From Megalopta genalis (taxonomy: Eukaryota; Arthropoda; Insecta; Hymenoptera; Halictidae): DNA of 64,000 nucleotides. Below, piece by piece: positions 36,601-49,401 of this stretch (position 1 is the stretch's first letter; each line of letters begins with the position of its first letter). Made by a program: the position numbers and the translations under genes. The notes beneath the pieces are model-generated. The model saw nothing but the letters and a program-made list of their open reading frames with translations. It was not told the DNA's origin and made no database searches. The stretch covers positions 20,001 through 84,000 of the forward strand of contig NW_027476688.1 of assembly GCF_051020955.1 (NCBI RefSeq), written 5' to 3'.

Positions 36601-39600
36601 AACCGAAAAATGTCAAGAGTAAAGTGCCATTTTCTGACATTAGATTTCGTTCTAAATGCTTAATCCCTATGTAGAAACGTTAGTTAAGCAAGAATATCGT
36701 ATTTTTAAAAAAATCTAATGATAGGATTTTTCAGAAAATTGAAAAAACCGTAAAATGTCAAGAGTAAAGTGCCCTTATTTTAAACAATGTATCGTTCTAA
36801 ATGCTTAATCCCTATGTAAAAAAGTTATTTAAGCAGGAATATGTTATTGAAAAAAATTAGAAAAATTTATTTTAGCCGTAAATCGAAAATAATGGATCGA
36901 GCGAATCGGTCGATTGCGCCGAGACGCGCTATGATGCAACAGACGAGCGATTGGAACGCCCGAATATTTTCAAAGTCCCAACGTACCGATCAAGAGTAAA
37001 GTACCATTTTCCTACATTAGATTTCGTTCTAAATGCTTAATCCCTATGTAAAAACGTTAGTTAAGCAAGAATATCGTATTTTTAAAAAAATCTAATGATA
37101 GGATTTCCCAGAAAATTGAAAAAACCGAAAAATGTCAAGAGTAAAGTGCCATTTTCTGACATTAGATTTCGTTCTAAATGCTTAATCCCTATGTAGAAAC
37201 GTTAGTTAAGCAAGAATATCGTATTTTTAAAAAAATCTAATGATAGGATTTTTCAGAAAATTGAAAAAACCGTAAAATGTCAAGAGTAAAGTGCCCTTAT
37301 TTTAAACAATGTATCGTTCTAAATGCTTAATCCCTATGTAAAAAAGTTATTTAAGCAGGAATATGTTATTGAAAAAAATTAGAAAAATTTATTTTAGCCG
37401 TAAATCGAAAATAATGGATCGAGCGAATCGGTCGATTGCGCCGAGACGCGCTATGATGCAACAGACGAGCGATTGGAACCCCCGAATATTTTCAAAGTCC
37501 CAACGTACCGATCAAGAGTAAAGTACCATTTTCCTACATTAGATTTCGTTCTAAATGCTTAATCCCTATGTAAAAACGTTAGTTAAGCAAGAATATCGTA
37601 TTTTTAAAAAAATCTAATGATAGGATTTTCCAGAAAATTGAAAAAACCGAAAAATGTCAAGAGTAAAGTGCCATTTTCTGACATTAGATTTCGTTCTAAA
37701 TGCTTAATCCCTATGTAGAAACGTTAGTTAAGCAAGAATATCGTATTTTTAAAAAAATCTAATGATAGGATTTTTCAGAAAATTGAAAAAACCGTAAAAT
37801 GTCAAGAGTAAAGTGCCCTTATTTTAAACAATGTATCGTTCTAAATGCTTAATCCCTATGTAAAAAAGTTATTTTAGCAGGAATATGTTATTGAAAAAAA
37901 TTAGAAAAATTTATTTTAGCCGTAAATCGAAAATAATGGGGACACCGGAGCTGTTCGAAGCGCCGAGCGCGCCGCGTACGCCCGAATATTTTCAAAGTCC
38001 CAACGTACCGATCAAGAGTAAAGTACCATTTTCCTACATTAGATTTCGTTCTAAATGCTTAATCCCTATGTAAAAACGTTAGTTAAGCAAGAATATCGTA
38101 TTTTTAAAAAAATCTAATGATAGGATTTTCCAGAAAATTGAAAAAACCGAAAAATGTCAAGAGTAAAGTGCCATTTTCTGACATTAGATTTCGTTCTAAA
38201 TGCTTAATCCCTATGTAGAAACGTTAGTTAAGCAAGAATATCGTATTTTTAAAAAAATCTAATGATAGGATTTTTCAGAAAATTGAAAAAACCGTAAAAT
38301 GTCAAGAGTAAAGTGCCCTTATTTTAAACAATGTATCGTTCTAAATGCTTAATCCCTATGTAAAAAAGTTATTTAAGCAGGAATATGTTATTGAAAAAAA
38401 TTAGAAAAATTTATTTTAGCCGTAAATCGAAAATAATGGATCGAGCGAATCGGTCGATTGCGCCGAGACGCGCTATGATGCAACAGACGAGCGATTGGAA
38501 CCCCCGAATATTTTCAAAGTCCCAACGTACCGATCAAGAGTAAAGTACCATTTTCCTACATTAGATTTCGTTCTAAATGCTTAATCCCTATGTAAAAACG
38601 TTAGTTAAGCAAGAATATCGTATTTTTAAAAAAATCTAATGATAGGATTTTCCAGAAAATTGAAAAAACCGAAAAATGTCAAGAGTAAAGTGCCATTTTC
38701 TGACATTAGATTTCGTTCTAAATGCTTAATCCCTATGTAGAAACGTTAGTTAAGCAAGAATATCGTATTTTTAAAAAAATCTAATGATAGGATTTTTCAG
38801 AAAATTGAAAAAACCGTAAAATGTCAAGAGTAAAGTGCCCTTATTTTAAACAATGTATCGTTCTAAATGCTTAATCCCTATGTAAAAAAGTTATTTTAGC
38901 AGGAATATGTTATTGAAAAAAATTAGAAAAATTTATTTTAGCCGTAAATCGAAAATAATGGGGACACCGGAGCTGTTCGAAGCGCCGAGCGCGCCGCGTA
39001 CGCCCGAATATTTTCAAAGTCCCAACGTACCGATCAAGAGTAAAGTACCATTTTCCTACATTAGATTTCGTTCTAAATGCTTAATCCCTATGTAAAAACG
39101 TTAGTTAAGCAAGAATATCGTATTTTTAAAAAAATCTAATGATAGGATTTTCCAGAAAATTGAAAAAACCGAAAAATGTCAAGAGTAAATTGCCATTTTC
39201 TGACATTAGATTTCGTTCTAAATGCTTAATCCCTATGTAGAAACGTTAGTTAAGCAAGAATATCGTATTTTTAAAAAAATCTAATGATAGGATTTTTCAG
39301 AAAATTGAAAAAACCGTAAAATGTCAAGAGTAAAGTGCCCTTATTTTAAACAATGTATCGTTCTAAATGCTTAATCCCTATGTAAAAAAGTTATTTAAGC
39401 AGGAATATGTTATTGAAAAAAATTAGAAAAATTTATTTTAGCCGTAAATCGAAAATAATGGATCGAGCGAATCGGTCGATTGCGCCGAGACGCGCTATGA
39501 TGCAACAGACGAGCGATTGGAACGCCCGAATATTTTCAAAGTCCCAACGTACCGATCAAGAGTAAAGTACCATTTTCCTACATTAGATTTCGTTCTAAAT

Positions 39601-42600
39601 GCTTAATCCCTATGTAAAAACGTTAGTTAAGCAAGAATATCGTATTTTTAAAAAAATCTAATGATAGGATTTTCCAGAAAATTGAAAAAACCGAAAAATG
39701 TCAAGAGTAAAGTGCCATTTTCTGACATTAGATTTCGTTCTAAATGCTTAATCCCTATGTAGAAACGTTAGTTAAGCAAGAATATCGTATTTTTAAAAAA
39801 ATCTAATGATAGGATTTTTCAGAAAATTGAAAAAACCGTAAAATGTCAAGAGTAAAGTGCCCTTATTTTAAACAATGTATCGTTCTAAATGCTTAATCCC
39901 TATGTAAAAAAGTTATTTTAACAGGAATATGTTATTGAAAAAAATTAGAAAAATTTATTTTAGCCGTAAATCGAAAATAATGGGGACACCGGAGCTGTTC
40001 GAAGCGCCGAGCGCGCCGCGTACGCCCGAATATTTTCAAAGTCCCAACGTACCGATCAAGAGTAAAGTACCATTTTCCTACATTAGATTTCGTTCTAAAT
40101 GCTTAATCCCTATGTAAAAACGTTAGTTAAGCAAGAATATCGTATTTTTAAAAAAATCTAATGATAGGATTTTCCAGAAAATTGAAAAAACCGAAAAATG
40201 TCAAGAGTAAAGTGCCATTTTCTGACATTAGATTTCGTTCTAAATGCTTAATCCCTATGTAGAAACGTTAGTTAAGCAAGAATATCGTATTTTTAAAAAA
40301 ATCTAATGATAGGATTTTTCAGAAAATTGAAAAAACCGTAAAATGTCAAGAGTAAAGTGCCCTTATTTTAAACAATGTATCGTTCTAAATGCTTAATCCC
40401 TATGTAAAAAAGTTATTTTAGCAGGAATATGTTATTGAAAAAAATTAGAAAAATTTATTTTAGCCGTAAATCGAAAATAATGGATCGAGCGAATCGGTCG
40501 ATTGCGCCGAGACGCGCTATGATGCAACAGACGAGCGATTGGAACGCCCGAATATTTTCAAAGTCCCAACGTACCGATCAAGAGTAAAGTACCATTTTCC
40601 TACATTAGATTTCGTTCTAAATGCTTAATCCCTATGTAAAAACGTTAGTTAAGCAAGAATATCGTATTTTTAAAAAAATCTAATGATAGGATTTCCCAGA
40701 AAATTGAAAAAACCGAAAAATGTCAAGAGTAAAGTGCCATTTTCTGACATTAGATTTCGTTCTAAATGCTTAATCCCTATGTAGAAACGTTAGTTAAGCA
40801 AGAATATCGTATTTTTAAAAAAATCTAATGATAGGATTTTTCAGAAAATTGAAAAAACCGTAAAATGTCAAGAGTAAAGTGCCCTTATTTTAAACAATGT
40901 ATCGTTCTAAATGCTTAATCCCTATGTAAAAAAGTTATTTAAGCAGGAATATGTTATTGAAAAAAATTAGAAAAATTTATTTTAGCCGTAAATCGAAAAT
41001 AATGGATCGAGCGAATCGGTCGATTGCGCCGAGACGCGCTATGATGCAACAGACGAGCGATTGGAACGCCCGAATATTTTCAAAGTCCCAACGTACCGAT
41101 CAAGAGTAAAGTACCATTTTCCTACATTAGATTTCGTTCTAAATGCTTAATCCCTATGTAAAAACGTTAGTTAAGCAAGAATATCGTATTTTTAAAAAAA
41201 TCTAATGATAGGATTTCCCAGAAAATTGAAAAAACCGAAAAATGTCAAGAGTAAAGTGCCATTTTCTGACATTAGATTTCGTTCTAAATGCTTAATCCCT
41301 ATGTAGAAACGTTAGTTAAGCAAGAATATCGTATTTTTAAAAAAATCTAATGATAGGATTTTTCAGAAAATTGAAAAAACCGTAAAATGTCAAGAGTAAA
41401 GTGCCCTTATTTTAAACAATGTATCGTTCTAAATGCTTAATCCCTATGTAAAAAAGTTATTTAAGCAGGAATATGTTATTGAAAAAAATTAGAAAAATTT
41501 ATTTTAGCCGTAAATCGAAAATAATGGATCGAGCGAATCGGTCGATTGCGCCGAGACGCGCTATGATGCAACAGACGAGCGATTGGAACCCCCGAATATT
41601 TTCAAAGTCCCAACGTACCGATCAAGAGTAAAGTACCATTTTCCTACATTAGATTTCGTTCTAAATGCTTAATCCCTATGTAAAAACGTTAGTTAAGCAA
41701 GAATATCGTATTTTTAAAAAAATCTAATGATAGGATTTTCCAGAAAATTGAAAAAACCGAAAAATGTCAAGAGTAAAGTGCCATTTTCTGACATTAGATT
41801 TCGTTCTAAATGCTTAATCCCTATGTAGAAACGTTAGTTAAGCAAGAATATCGTATTTTTAAAAAAATCTAATGATAGGATTTTTCAGAAAATTGAAAAA
41901 ACCGTAAAATGTCAAGAGTAAAGTGCCCTTATTTTAAACAATGTATCGTTCTAAATGCTTAATCCCTATGTAAAAAAGTTATTTTAGCAGGAATATGTTA
42001 TTGAAAAAAATTAGAAAAATTTATTTTAGCCGTAAATCGAAAATAATGGGGACACCGGAGCTGTTCGAAGCGCCGAGCGCGCCGCGTACGCCCGAATATT
42101 TTCAAAGTCCCAACGTACCGATCAAGAGTAAAGTACCATTTTCCTACATTAGATTTCGTTCTAAATGCTTAATCCCTATGTAAAAACGTTAGTTAAGCAA
42201 GAATATCGTATTTTTAAAAAAATCTAATGATAGGATTTTCCAGAAAATTGAAAAAACCGAAAAATGTCAAGAGTAAAGTGCCATTTTCTGACATTAGATT
42301 TCGTTCTAAATGCTTAATCCCTATGTAGAAACGTTAGTTAAGCAAGAATATCGTATTTTTAAAAAAATCTAATGATAGGATTTTTCAGAAAATTGAAAAA
42401 ACCGTAAAATGTCAAGAGTAAAGTGCCCTTATTTTAAACAATGTATCGTTCTAAATGCTTAATCCCTATGTAAAAAAGTTATTTAAGCAGGAATATGTTA
42501 TTGAAAAAAATTAGAAAAATTTATTTTAGCCGTAAATCGAAAATAATGGATCGAGCGAATCGGTCGATTGCGCCGAGACGCGCTATGATGCAACAGACGA

Positions 42601-43768
42601 GCGATTGGAACGCCCGAATATTTTCAAAGTCCCAACGTACCGATCAAGAGTAAAGTACCATTTTCCTACATTAGATTTCGTTCTAAATGCTTAATCCCTA
42701 TGTAAAAACGTTAGTTAAGCAAGAATATCGTATTTTTAAAAAAATCTAATGATAGGATTTCCCAGAAAATTGAAAAAACCGAAAAATGTCAAGAGTAAAG
42801 TGCCATTTTCTGACATTAGATTTCGTTCTAAATGCTTAATCCCTATGTAGAAACGTTAGTTAAGCAAGAATATCGTATTTTTAAAAAAATCTAATGATAG
42901 GATTTTTCAGAAAATTGAAAAAACCGTAAAATGTCAAGAGTAAAGTGCCCTTATTTTAAACAATGTATCGTTCTAAATGCTTAATCCCTATGTAAAAAAG
43001 TTATTTTAGCAGGAATATGTTATTGAAAAAAATTAGAAAAATTTATTTTAGCCGTAAATCGAAAATAATGGATCGAGCGAATCGGTCGATTGCGCCGAGA
43101 CGCGCTATGATGCAACAGACGAGCGATTGGAACGCCCGAATATTTTCAAAGTCCCAACGTACCGATCAAGAGTAAAGTACCATTTTCCTACATTAGATTT
43201 CGTTCTAAATGCTTAATCCCTATGTAGAAACGTTAGTTAAGCAAGAATATCGTATTTTTAAAAAAATCTAATGATAGGATTTCCCAGAAAATTGAAAAAA
43301 CCGAAAAATGTCAAGAGTAAAGTGCCATTTTCTGACATTAGATTTCGTTCTAAATGCTTAATCCCTATGTAGAAACGTTAGTTAAGCAAGAATATCGTAT
43401 TTTTAAAAAAATCTAATGATAGGATTTTTCAGAAAATTGAAAAAACCGTAAAATGTCAAGAGTAAAGTGCCCTTATTTTAAACAATGTATCGTTCTAAAT
43501 GCTTAATCCCTATGTAAAAAAGTTATCTAAGCAAGAATATGTTATTGAAAAAAATTAGAAAAATTTATTTTAGCCGTAAATCGAAAATAATGGGGACACC
43601 GGAGCTGTTCGAAGCGCCGAGCGCGCCACGTACGCCCGAATATTTTCAAAGTCCCAACGTACCGATCAAGAGTAAAGTACCATTTTCCTACATTAGATTT
43701 CGTTCTAAATGCTTAATCCCTATGTAAAAACGTTAGTTAAGCAAGAATATCGTATTTTTAAAAAAATC

Positions 43769-43913
43769 TAATGATAGGATTTTCCAGAAAATTGAAAAAA
43801 CCGAAAAATGTCAAGAGTAAAGTGCCATTTTCCTACATTAGATTTCGTTCTAAATGCTTAATCCCTATGTAAAAACGTTAGTTAAGCAAGAATATCGTGT
43901 TTTTAAAAAAATC
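43769..43913 (+). repeat. Hybrid c/b subunit
   Basis: Starts as subunit c (TAATGATAGGATTTTCCAG, CCGAAAAATG) but switches to the b signature CCTACATT and GTAAAAACG, and has the rare ATCGTGTTTT. It is the complementary junction type to the b/c fusion in the deleted B unit at 44204, just downstream. An identical hybrid lies at 48590-48734. Confidence 0.85.
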
Positions 43914-44203
43914 TAATGATAGGATTTCCCAGAAAATTGAAAAAACCGAAAAATGTCAAGAGTAAAGTGCCATTTTCTGACATTAGATTTCGTTCTAAAT
44001 GCTTAATCCCTATGTAGAAACGTTAGTTAAGCAAGAATATCGTATTTTTAAAAAAATCTAATGATAGGATTTTCCAGAAAATTGAAAAAACCGAAAAATG
44101 TCAAGAGTAAAGTGCCATTTTCTGACATTAGATTTCGTTCTAAATGCTTAATCCCTATGTAGAAACGTTAGTTAAGCAAGAATATCGTATTTTTAAAAAA
44201 ATC

Positions 44204-44580
44204 TAATGATAGGATTTTTCAGAAAATTGAAAAAACCGTAAAATGTCAAGAGTAAAGTGCCCTTACTTTAAACAATGTATCGTTCTAAATGCTTAATCCC
44301 TATGTAAAAAAGTTATTTAAGCAGGAATATGTTATTGAAAAAAATTAGAAAAATTTATTTTAGCCGTAAATCGAAAATAATGGATCGAGCGAATCGGTCG
44401 ATTGCGCCGAGACGCGCTATGATGCAACAGACGAGCGATTGGAACGCCCGAATATTTTCAAAGTCCCAACGTACCGATCAAGAGTAAAGTACCATTTTCC
44501 TACATTAGATTTCGTTCTAAATGCTTAATCCCTATGTAGAAACGTTAGTTAAGCAAGAATATCGTATTTTTAAAAAAATC
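44204..44580 (+). repeat. Deleted type B unit, 377 bp, lacks subunit c
   Basis: 145 bp short, with a b subunit that ends in the c mark GTAGAAACG. Its a subunit has CTTACTTT rather than the rare marks of 10809, so this deletion has a different history or was reshuffled. Confidence 0.88.
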
Positions 44581-47500
44581 TAATGATAGGATTTTTCAGA
44601 AAATTGAAAAAACCGTAAAATGTCAAGAGTAAAGTGCCCTTATTTTAAACAATGTATCGTTCTAAATGCTTAATCCCTATGTAAAAAAGTTATTTAAGCA
44701 GGAATATGTTATTGAAAAAAATTAGAAAAATTTATTTTAGCCGTAAATCGAAAATAATGGATCGAGCGAATCGGTCGATTGCGCCGAGACGCGCTATGAT
44801 GCAACAGACGAGCGATTGGAACGCCCGAATATTTTCAAAGTCCCAACGTACCGATCAAGGGTAAAGTACCATTTTCCTACATTAGATTTCGTTCTAAATG
44901 CTTAATCCCTATGTAAAAACGTTAGTTAAGCAAGAATATCGTATTTTTAAAAAAATCTAATGATAGGATTTCCCAGAAAATTGAAAAAACCGAAAAATGT
45001 CAAGAGTAAAGTGCCATTTTCTGACATTAGATTTCGTTCTAAATGCTTAATCCCTATGTAGAAACGTTAGTTAAGCAAGAATATCGTATTTTTAAAAAAA
45101 TCTAATGATAGGATTTTTCAGAAAATTGAAAAAACCGTAAAATGTCAAGAGTAAAGTGCCCTTATTTTAAACAATGTATCGTTCTAAATGCTTAATCCCT
45201 ATGTAAAAAAGTTATTTTAGCAGGAATATGTTATTGAAAAAAATTAGAAAAATTTATTTTAGCCGTAAATCGAAAATAATGGATCGAGCGAATCGGTCGA
45301 TTGCGCCGAGACGCGCTATGATGCAACAGACGAGCGATTGGAACGCCCGAATATTTTCAAAGTCCCAACGTACCGATCAAGAGTAAAGTACCATTTTCCT
45401 ACATTAGATTTCGTTCTAAATGCTTAATCCCTATGTAAAAACGTTAGTTAAGCAAGAATATCGTATTTTTAAAAAAATCTAATGATAGGATTTCCCAGAA
45501 AATTGAAAAAACCGAAAAATGTCAAGAGTAAAGTGCCATTTTCTGACATTAGATTTCGTTCTAAATGCTTAATCCCTATGTAGAAACGTTAGTTAAGCAA
45601 GAATATCGTATTTTTAAAAAAATCTAATGATAGGATTTTTCAGAAAATTGAAAAAACCGTAAAATGTCAAGAGTAAAGTGCCCTTATTTTAAACAATGTA
45701 TCGTTCTAAATGCTTAATCCCTATGTAAAAAAGTTATTTTAGCAGGAATATGTTATTGAAAAAAATTAGAAAAATTTATTTTAGCCGTAAATCGAAAATA
45801 ATGGATCGAGCGAATCGGTCGATTGCGCCGAGACGCGCTATGATGCAACAGACGAGCGATTGGAACGCCCGAATATTTTCAAAGTCCCAACGTACCGATC
45901 AAGAGTAAAGTACCATTTTCCTACATTAGATTTCGTTCTAAATGCTTAATCCCTATGTAAAAACGTTAGTTAAGCAAGAATATCGTATTTTTAAAAAAAT
46001 CTAATGATAGGATTTCCCAGAAAATTGAAAAAACCGAAAAATGTCAAGAGTAAAGTGCCATTTTCTGACATTAGATTTCGTTCTAAATGCTTAATCCCTA
46101 TGTAGAAACGTTAGTTAAGCAAGAATATCGTATTTTTAAAAAAATCTAATGATAGGATTTTTCAGAAAATTGAAAAAACCGTAAAATGTCAAGAGTAAAG
46201 TGCCCTTACTTTAAACAATGTATCGTTCTAAATGCTTAATCCCTATGTAAAAAAGTTATTTAAGCAGGAATATGTTATTGAAAAAAATTAGAAAAATTTA
46301 TTTTAGCCGTAAATCGAAAATAATGGATCGAGCGAATCGGTCGATTGCGCCGAGACGCGCTATGATGCAACAGACGAGCGATTGGAACGCCCGAATATTT
46401 TCAAAGTCCCAACGTACCGATCAAGAGTAAAGTACCATTTTCCTACATTAGATTTCGTTCTAAATGCTTAATCCCTATGTAAAAACGTTAGTTAAGCAAG
46501 AATATCGTATTTTTAAAAAAATCTAATGATAGGATTTTCCAGAAAATTGAAAAAACCGAAAAATGTCAAGAGTAAAGTGCCATTTTCTGACATTAGATTT
46601 CGTTCTAAATGCTTAATCCCTATGTAGAAACGTTAGTTAAGCAAGAATATCGTATTTTTAAAAAAATCTAATGATAGGATTTTTCAGAAAATTGAAAAAA
46701 CCGTAAAATGTCAAGAGTAAAGTGCCCTTATTTTAAACAATGTATCGTTCTAAATGCTTAATCCCTATGTAAAAAAGTTATTTAAGCAGGAATATGTTAT
46801 TGAAAAAAATTAGAAAAATTTATTTTAGCCGTAAATCGAAAATAATGGATCGAGCGAATCGGTCGATTGCGCCGAGACGCGCTATGATGCAACAGACGAG
46901 CGATTGGAACGCCCGAATATTTTCAAAGTCCCAACGTACCGATCAAGAGTAAAGTACCATTTTCCTACATTAGATTTCGTTCTAAATGCTTAATCCCTAT
47001 GTAAAAACGTTAGTTAAGCAAGAATATCGTATTTTTAAAAAAATCTAATGATAGGATTTTCCAGAAAATTGAAAAAACCGAAAAATGTCAAGAGTAAAGT
47101 GCCATTTTCTGACATTAGATTTCGTTCTAAATGCTTAATCCCTATGTAGAAACGTTAGTTAAGCAAGAATATCGTATTTTTAAAAAAATCTAATGATAGG
47201 ATTTTTCAGAAAATTGAAAAAACCGTAAAATGTCAAGAGTAAAGTGCCCTTATTTTAAACAATGTATCGTTCTAAATGCTTAATCCCTATGTAAAAAAGT
47301 TATTTAAGCAGGAATATGTTATTGAAAAAAATTAGAAAAATTTATTTTAGCCGTAAATCGAAAATAATGGATCGAGCGAATCGGTCGATTGCGCCGAGAC
47401 GCGCTATGATGCAACAGACGAGCGATTGGAACGCCCGAATATTTTCAAAGTCCCAACGTACCGATCAAGAGTAAAGTACCATTTTCCTACATTAGATTTC

Positions 47501-48589
47501 GTTCTAAATGCTTAATCCCTATGTAAAAACGTTAGTTAAGCAAGAATATCGTATTTTTAAAAAAATCTAATGATAGGATTTCCCAGAAAATTGAAAAAAC
47601 CGAAAAATGTCAAGAGTAAAGTGCCATTTTCTGACATTAGATTTCGTTCTAAATGCTTAATCCCTATGTAGAAACGTTAGTTAAGCAAGAATATCGTATT
47701 TTTAAAAAAATCTAATGATAGGATTTTTCAGAAAATTGAAAAAACCGTAAAATGTCAAGAGTAAAGTGCCCTTATTTTAAACAATGTATCGTTCTAAATG
47801 CTTAATCCCTATGTAAAAAAGTTATTTAAGCAGGAATATGTTATTGAAAAAAATTAGAAAAATTTATTTTAGCCGTAAATCGAAAATAATGGATCGAGCG
47901 AATCGGTCGATTGCGCCGAGACGCGCTATGATGCAACAGACGAGCGATTGGAACCCCCGAATATTTTCAAAGTCCCAACGTACCGATCAAGAGTAAAGTA
48001 CCATTTTCCTACATTAGATTTCGTTCTAAATGCTTAATCCCTATGTAAAAACGTTAGTTAAGCAAGAATATCGTATTTTTAAAAAAATCTAATGATAGGA
48101 TTTCCCAGAAAATTGAAAAAACCGAAAAATGTCAAGAGTAAAGTGCCATTTTCTGACATTAGATTTCGTTCTAAATGCTTAATCCCTATGTAGAAACGTT
48201 AGTTAAGCAAGAATATCGTATTTTTAAAAAAATCTAATGATAGGATTTTTCAGAAAATTGAAAAAACCGTAAAATGTCAAGAGTAAAGTGCCCTTATTTT
48301 AAACAATGTATCGTTCTAAATGCTTAATCCCTATGTAAAAAAGTTATCTAAGCAAGAATATGTTATTGAAAAAAATTAGAAAAATTTATTTTAGCCGTAA
48401 ATCGAAAATAATGGGGACACCGGAGCTGTTCGAAGCGCCGAGCGCGCCACGTACGCCCGAATATTTTCAAAGTCCCAACGTACCGATCAAGAGTAAAGTA
48501 CCATTTTCCTACATTAGATTTCGTTCTAAATGCTTAATCCCTATGTAAAAACGTTAGTTAAGCAAGAATATCGTATTTTTAAAAAAATC

Positions 48590-48734
48590 TAATGATAGGA
48601 TTTTCCAGAAAATTGAAAAAACCGAAAAATGTCAAGAGTAAAGTGCCATTTTCCTACATTAGATTTCGTTCTAAATGCTTAATCCCTATGTAAAAACGTT
48701 AGTTAAGCAAGAATATCGTGTTTTTAAAAAAATC
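48590..48734 (+). repeat. Hybrid c/b subunit, duplicate copy
   Basis: Same hybrid as at 43769, including ATCGTGTTTT, carried along by the roughly 4.8-kb duplication. Confidence 0.85.
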
Positions 48735-49024
48735 TAATGATAGGATTTCCCAGAAAATTGAAAAAACCGAAAAATGTCAAGAGTAAAGTGCCATTTTCTG
48801 ACATTAGATTTCGTTCTAAATGCTTAATCCCTATGTAGAAACGTTAGTTAAGCAAGAATATCGTATTTTTAAAAAAATCTAATGATAGGATTTTCCAGAA
48901 AATTGAAAAAACCGAAAAATGTCAAGAGTAAAGTGCCATTTTCTGACATTAGATTTCGTTCTAAATGCTTAATCCCTATGTAGAAACGTTAGTTAAGCAA
49001 GAATATCGTATTTTTAAAAAAATC

Positions 49025-49401
49025 TAATGATAGGATTTTTCAGAAAATTGAAAAAACCGTAAAATGTCAAGAGTAAAGTGCCCTTACTTTAAACAATGTA
49101 TCGTTCTAAATGCTTAATCCCTATGTAAAAAAGTTATTTAAGCAGGAATATGTTATTGAAAAAAATTAGAAAAATTTATTTTAGCCGTAAATCGAAAATA
49201 ATGGATCGAGCGAATCGGTCGATTGCGCCGAGACGCGCTATGATGCAACAGACGAGCGATTGGAACGCCCGAATATTTTCAAAGTCCCAACGTACCGATC
49301 AAGAGTAAAGTACCATTTTCCTACATTAGATTTCGTTCTAAATGCTTAATCCCTATGTAGAAACGTTAGTTAAGCAAGAATATCGTATTTTTAAAAAAAT
49401 C
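49025..49401 (+). repeat. Deleted type B unit, 377 bp, duplicate copy
   Basis: Same structure and CTTACTTT mark as the unit at 44204, in the second copy of the segmental duplication. Confidence 0.88.

Larger units (their letters stand above)
43414..48234 (+). repeat. Segmental duplication copy 1 (4,821 bp)
   Basis: Block of one 790-bp A unit with three c subunits, one 377-bp B unit and seven normal B units. Marks in order are TTATCTAAGCAAG, GCGCCACG, a c/b hybrid subunit with CCTACATT and ATCGTGTTTT, the deleted B, then B units with GATCAAGGG and later CTTACTTT. The same series starts again at 48235. Confidence 0.9.
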
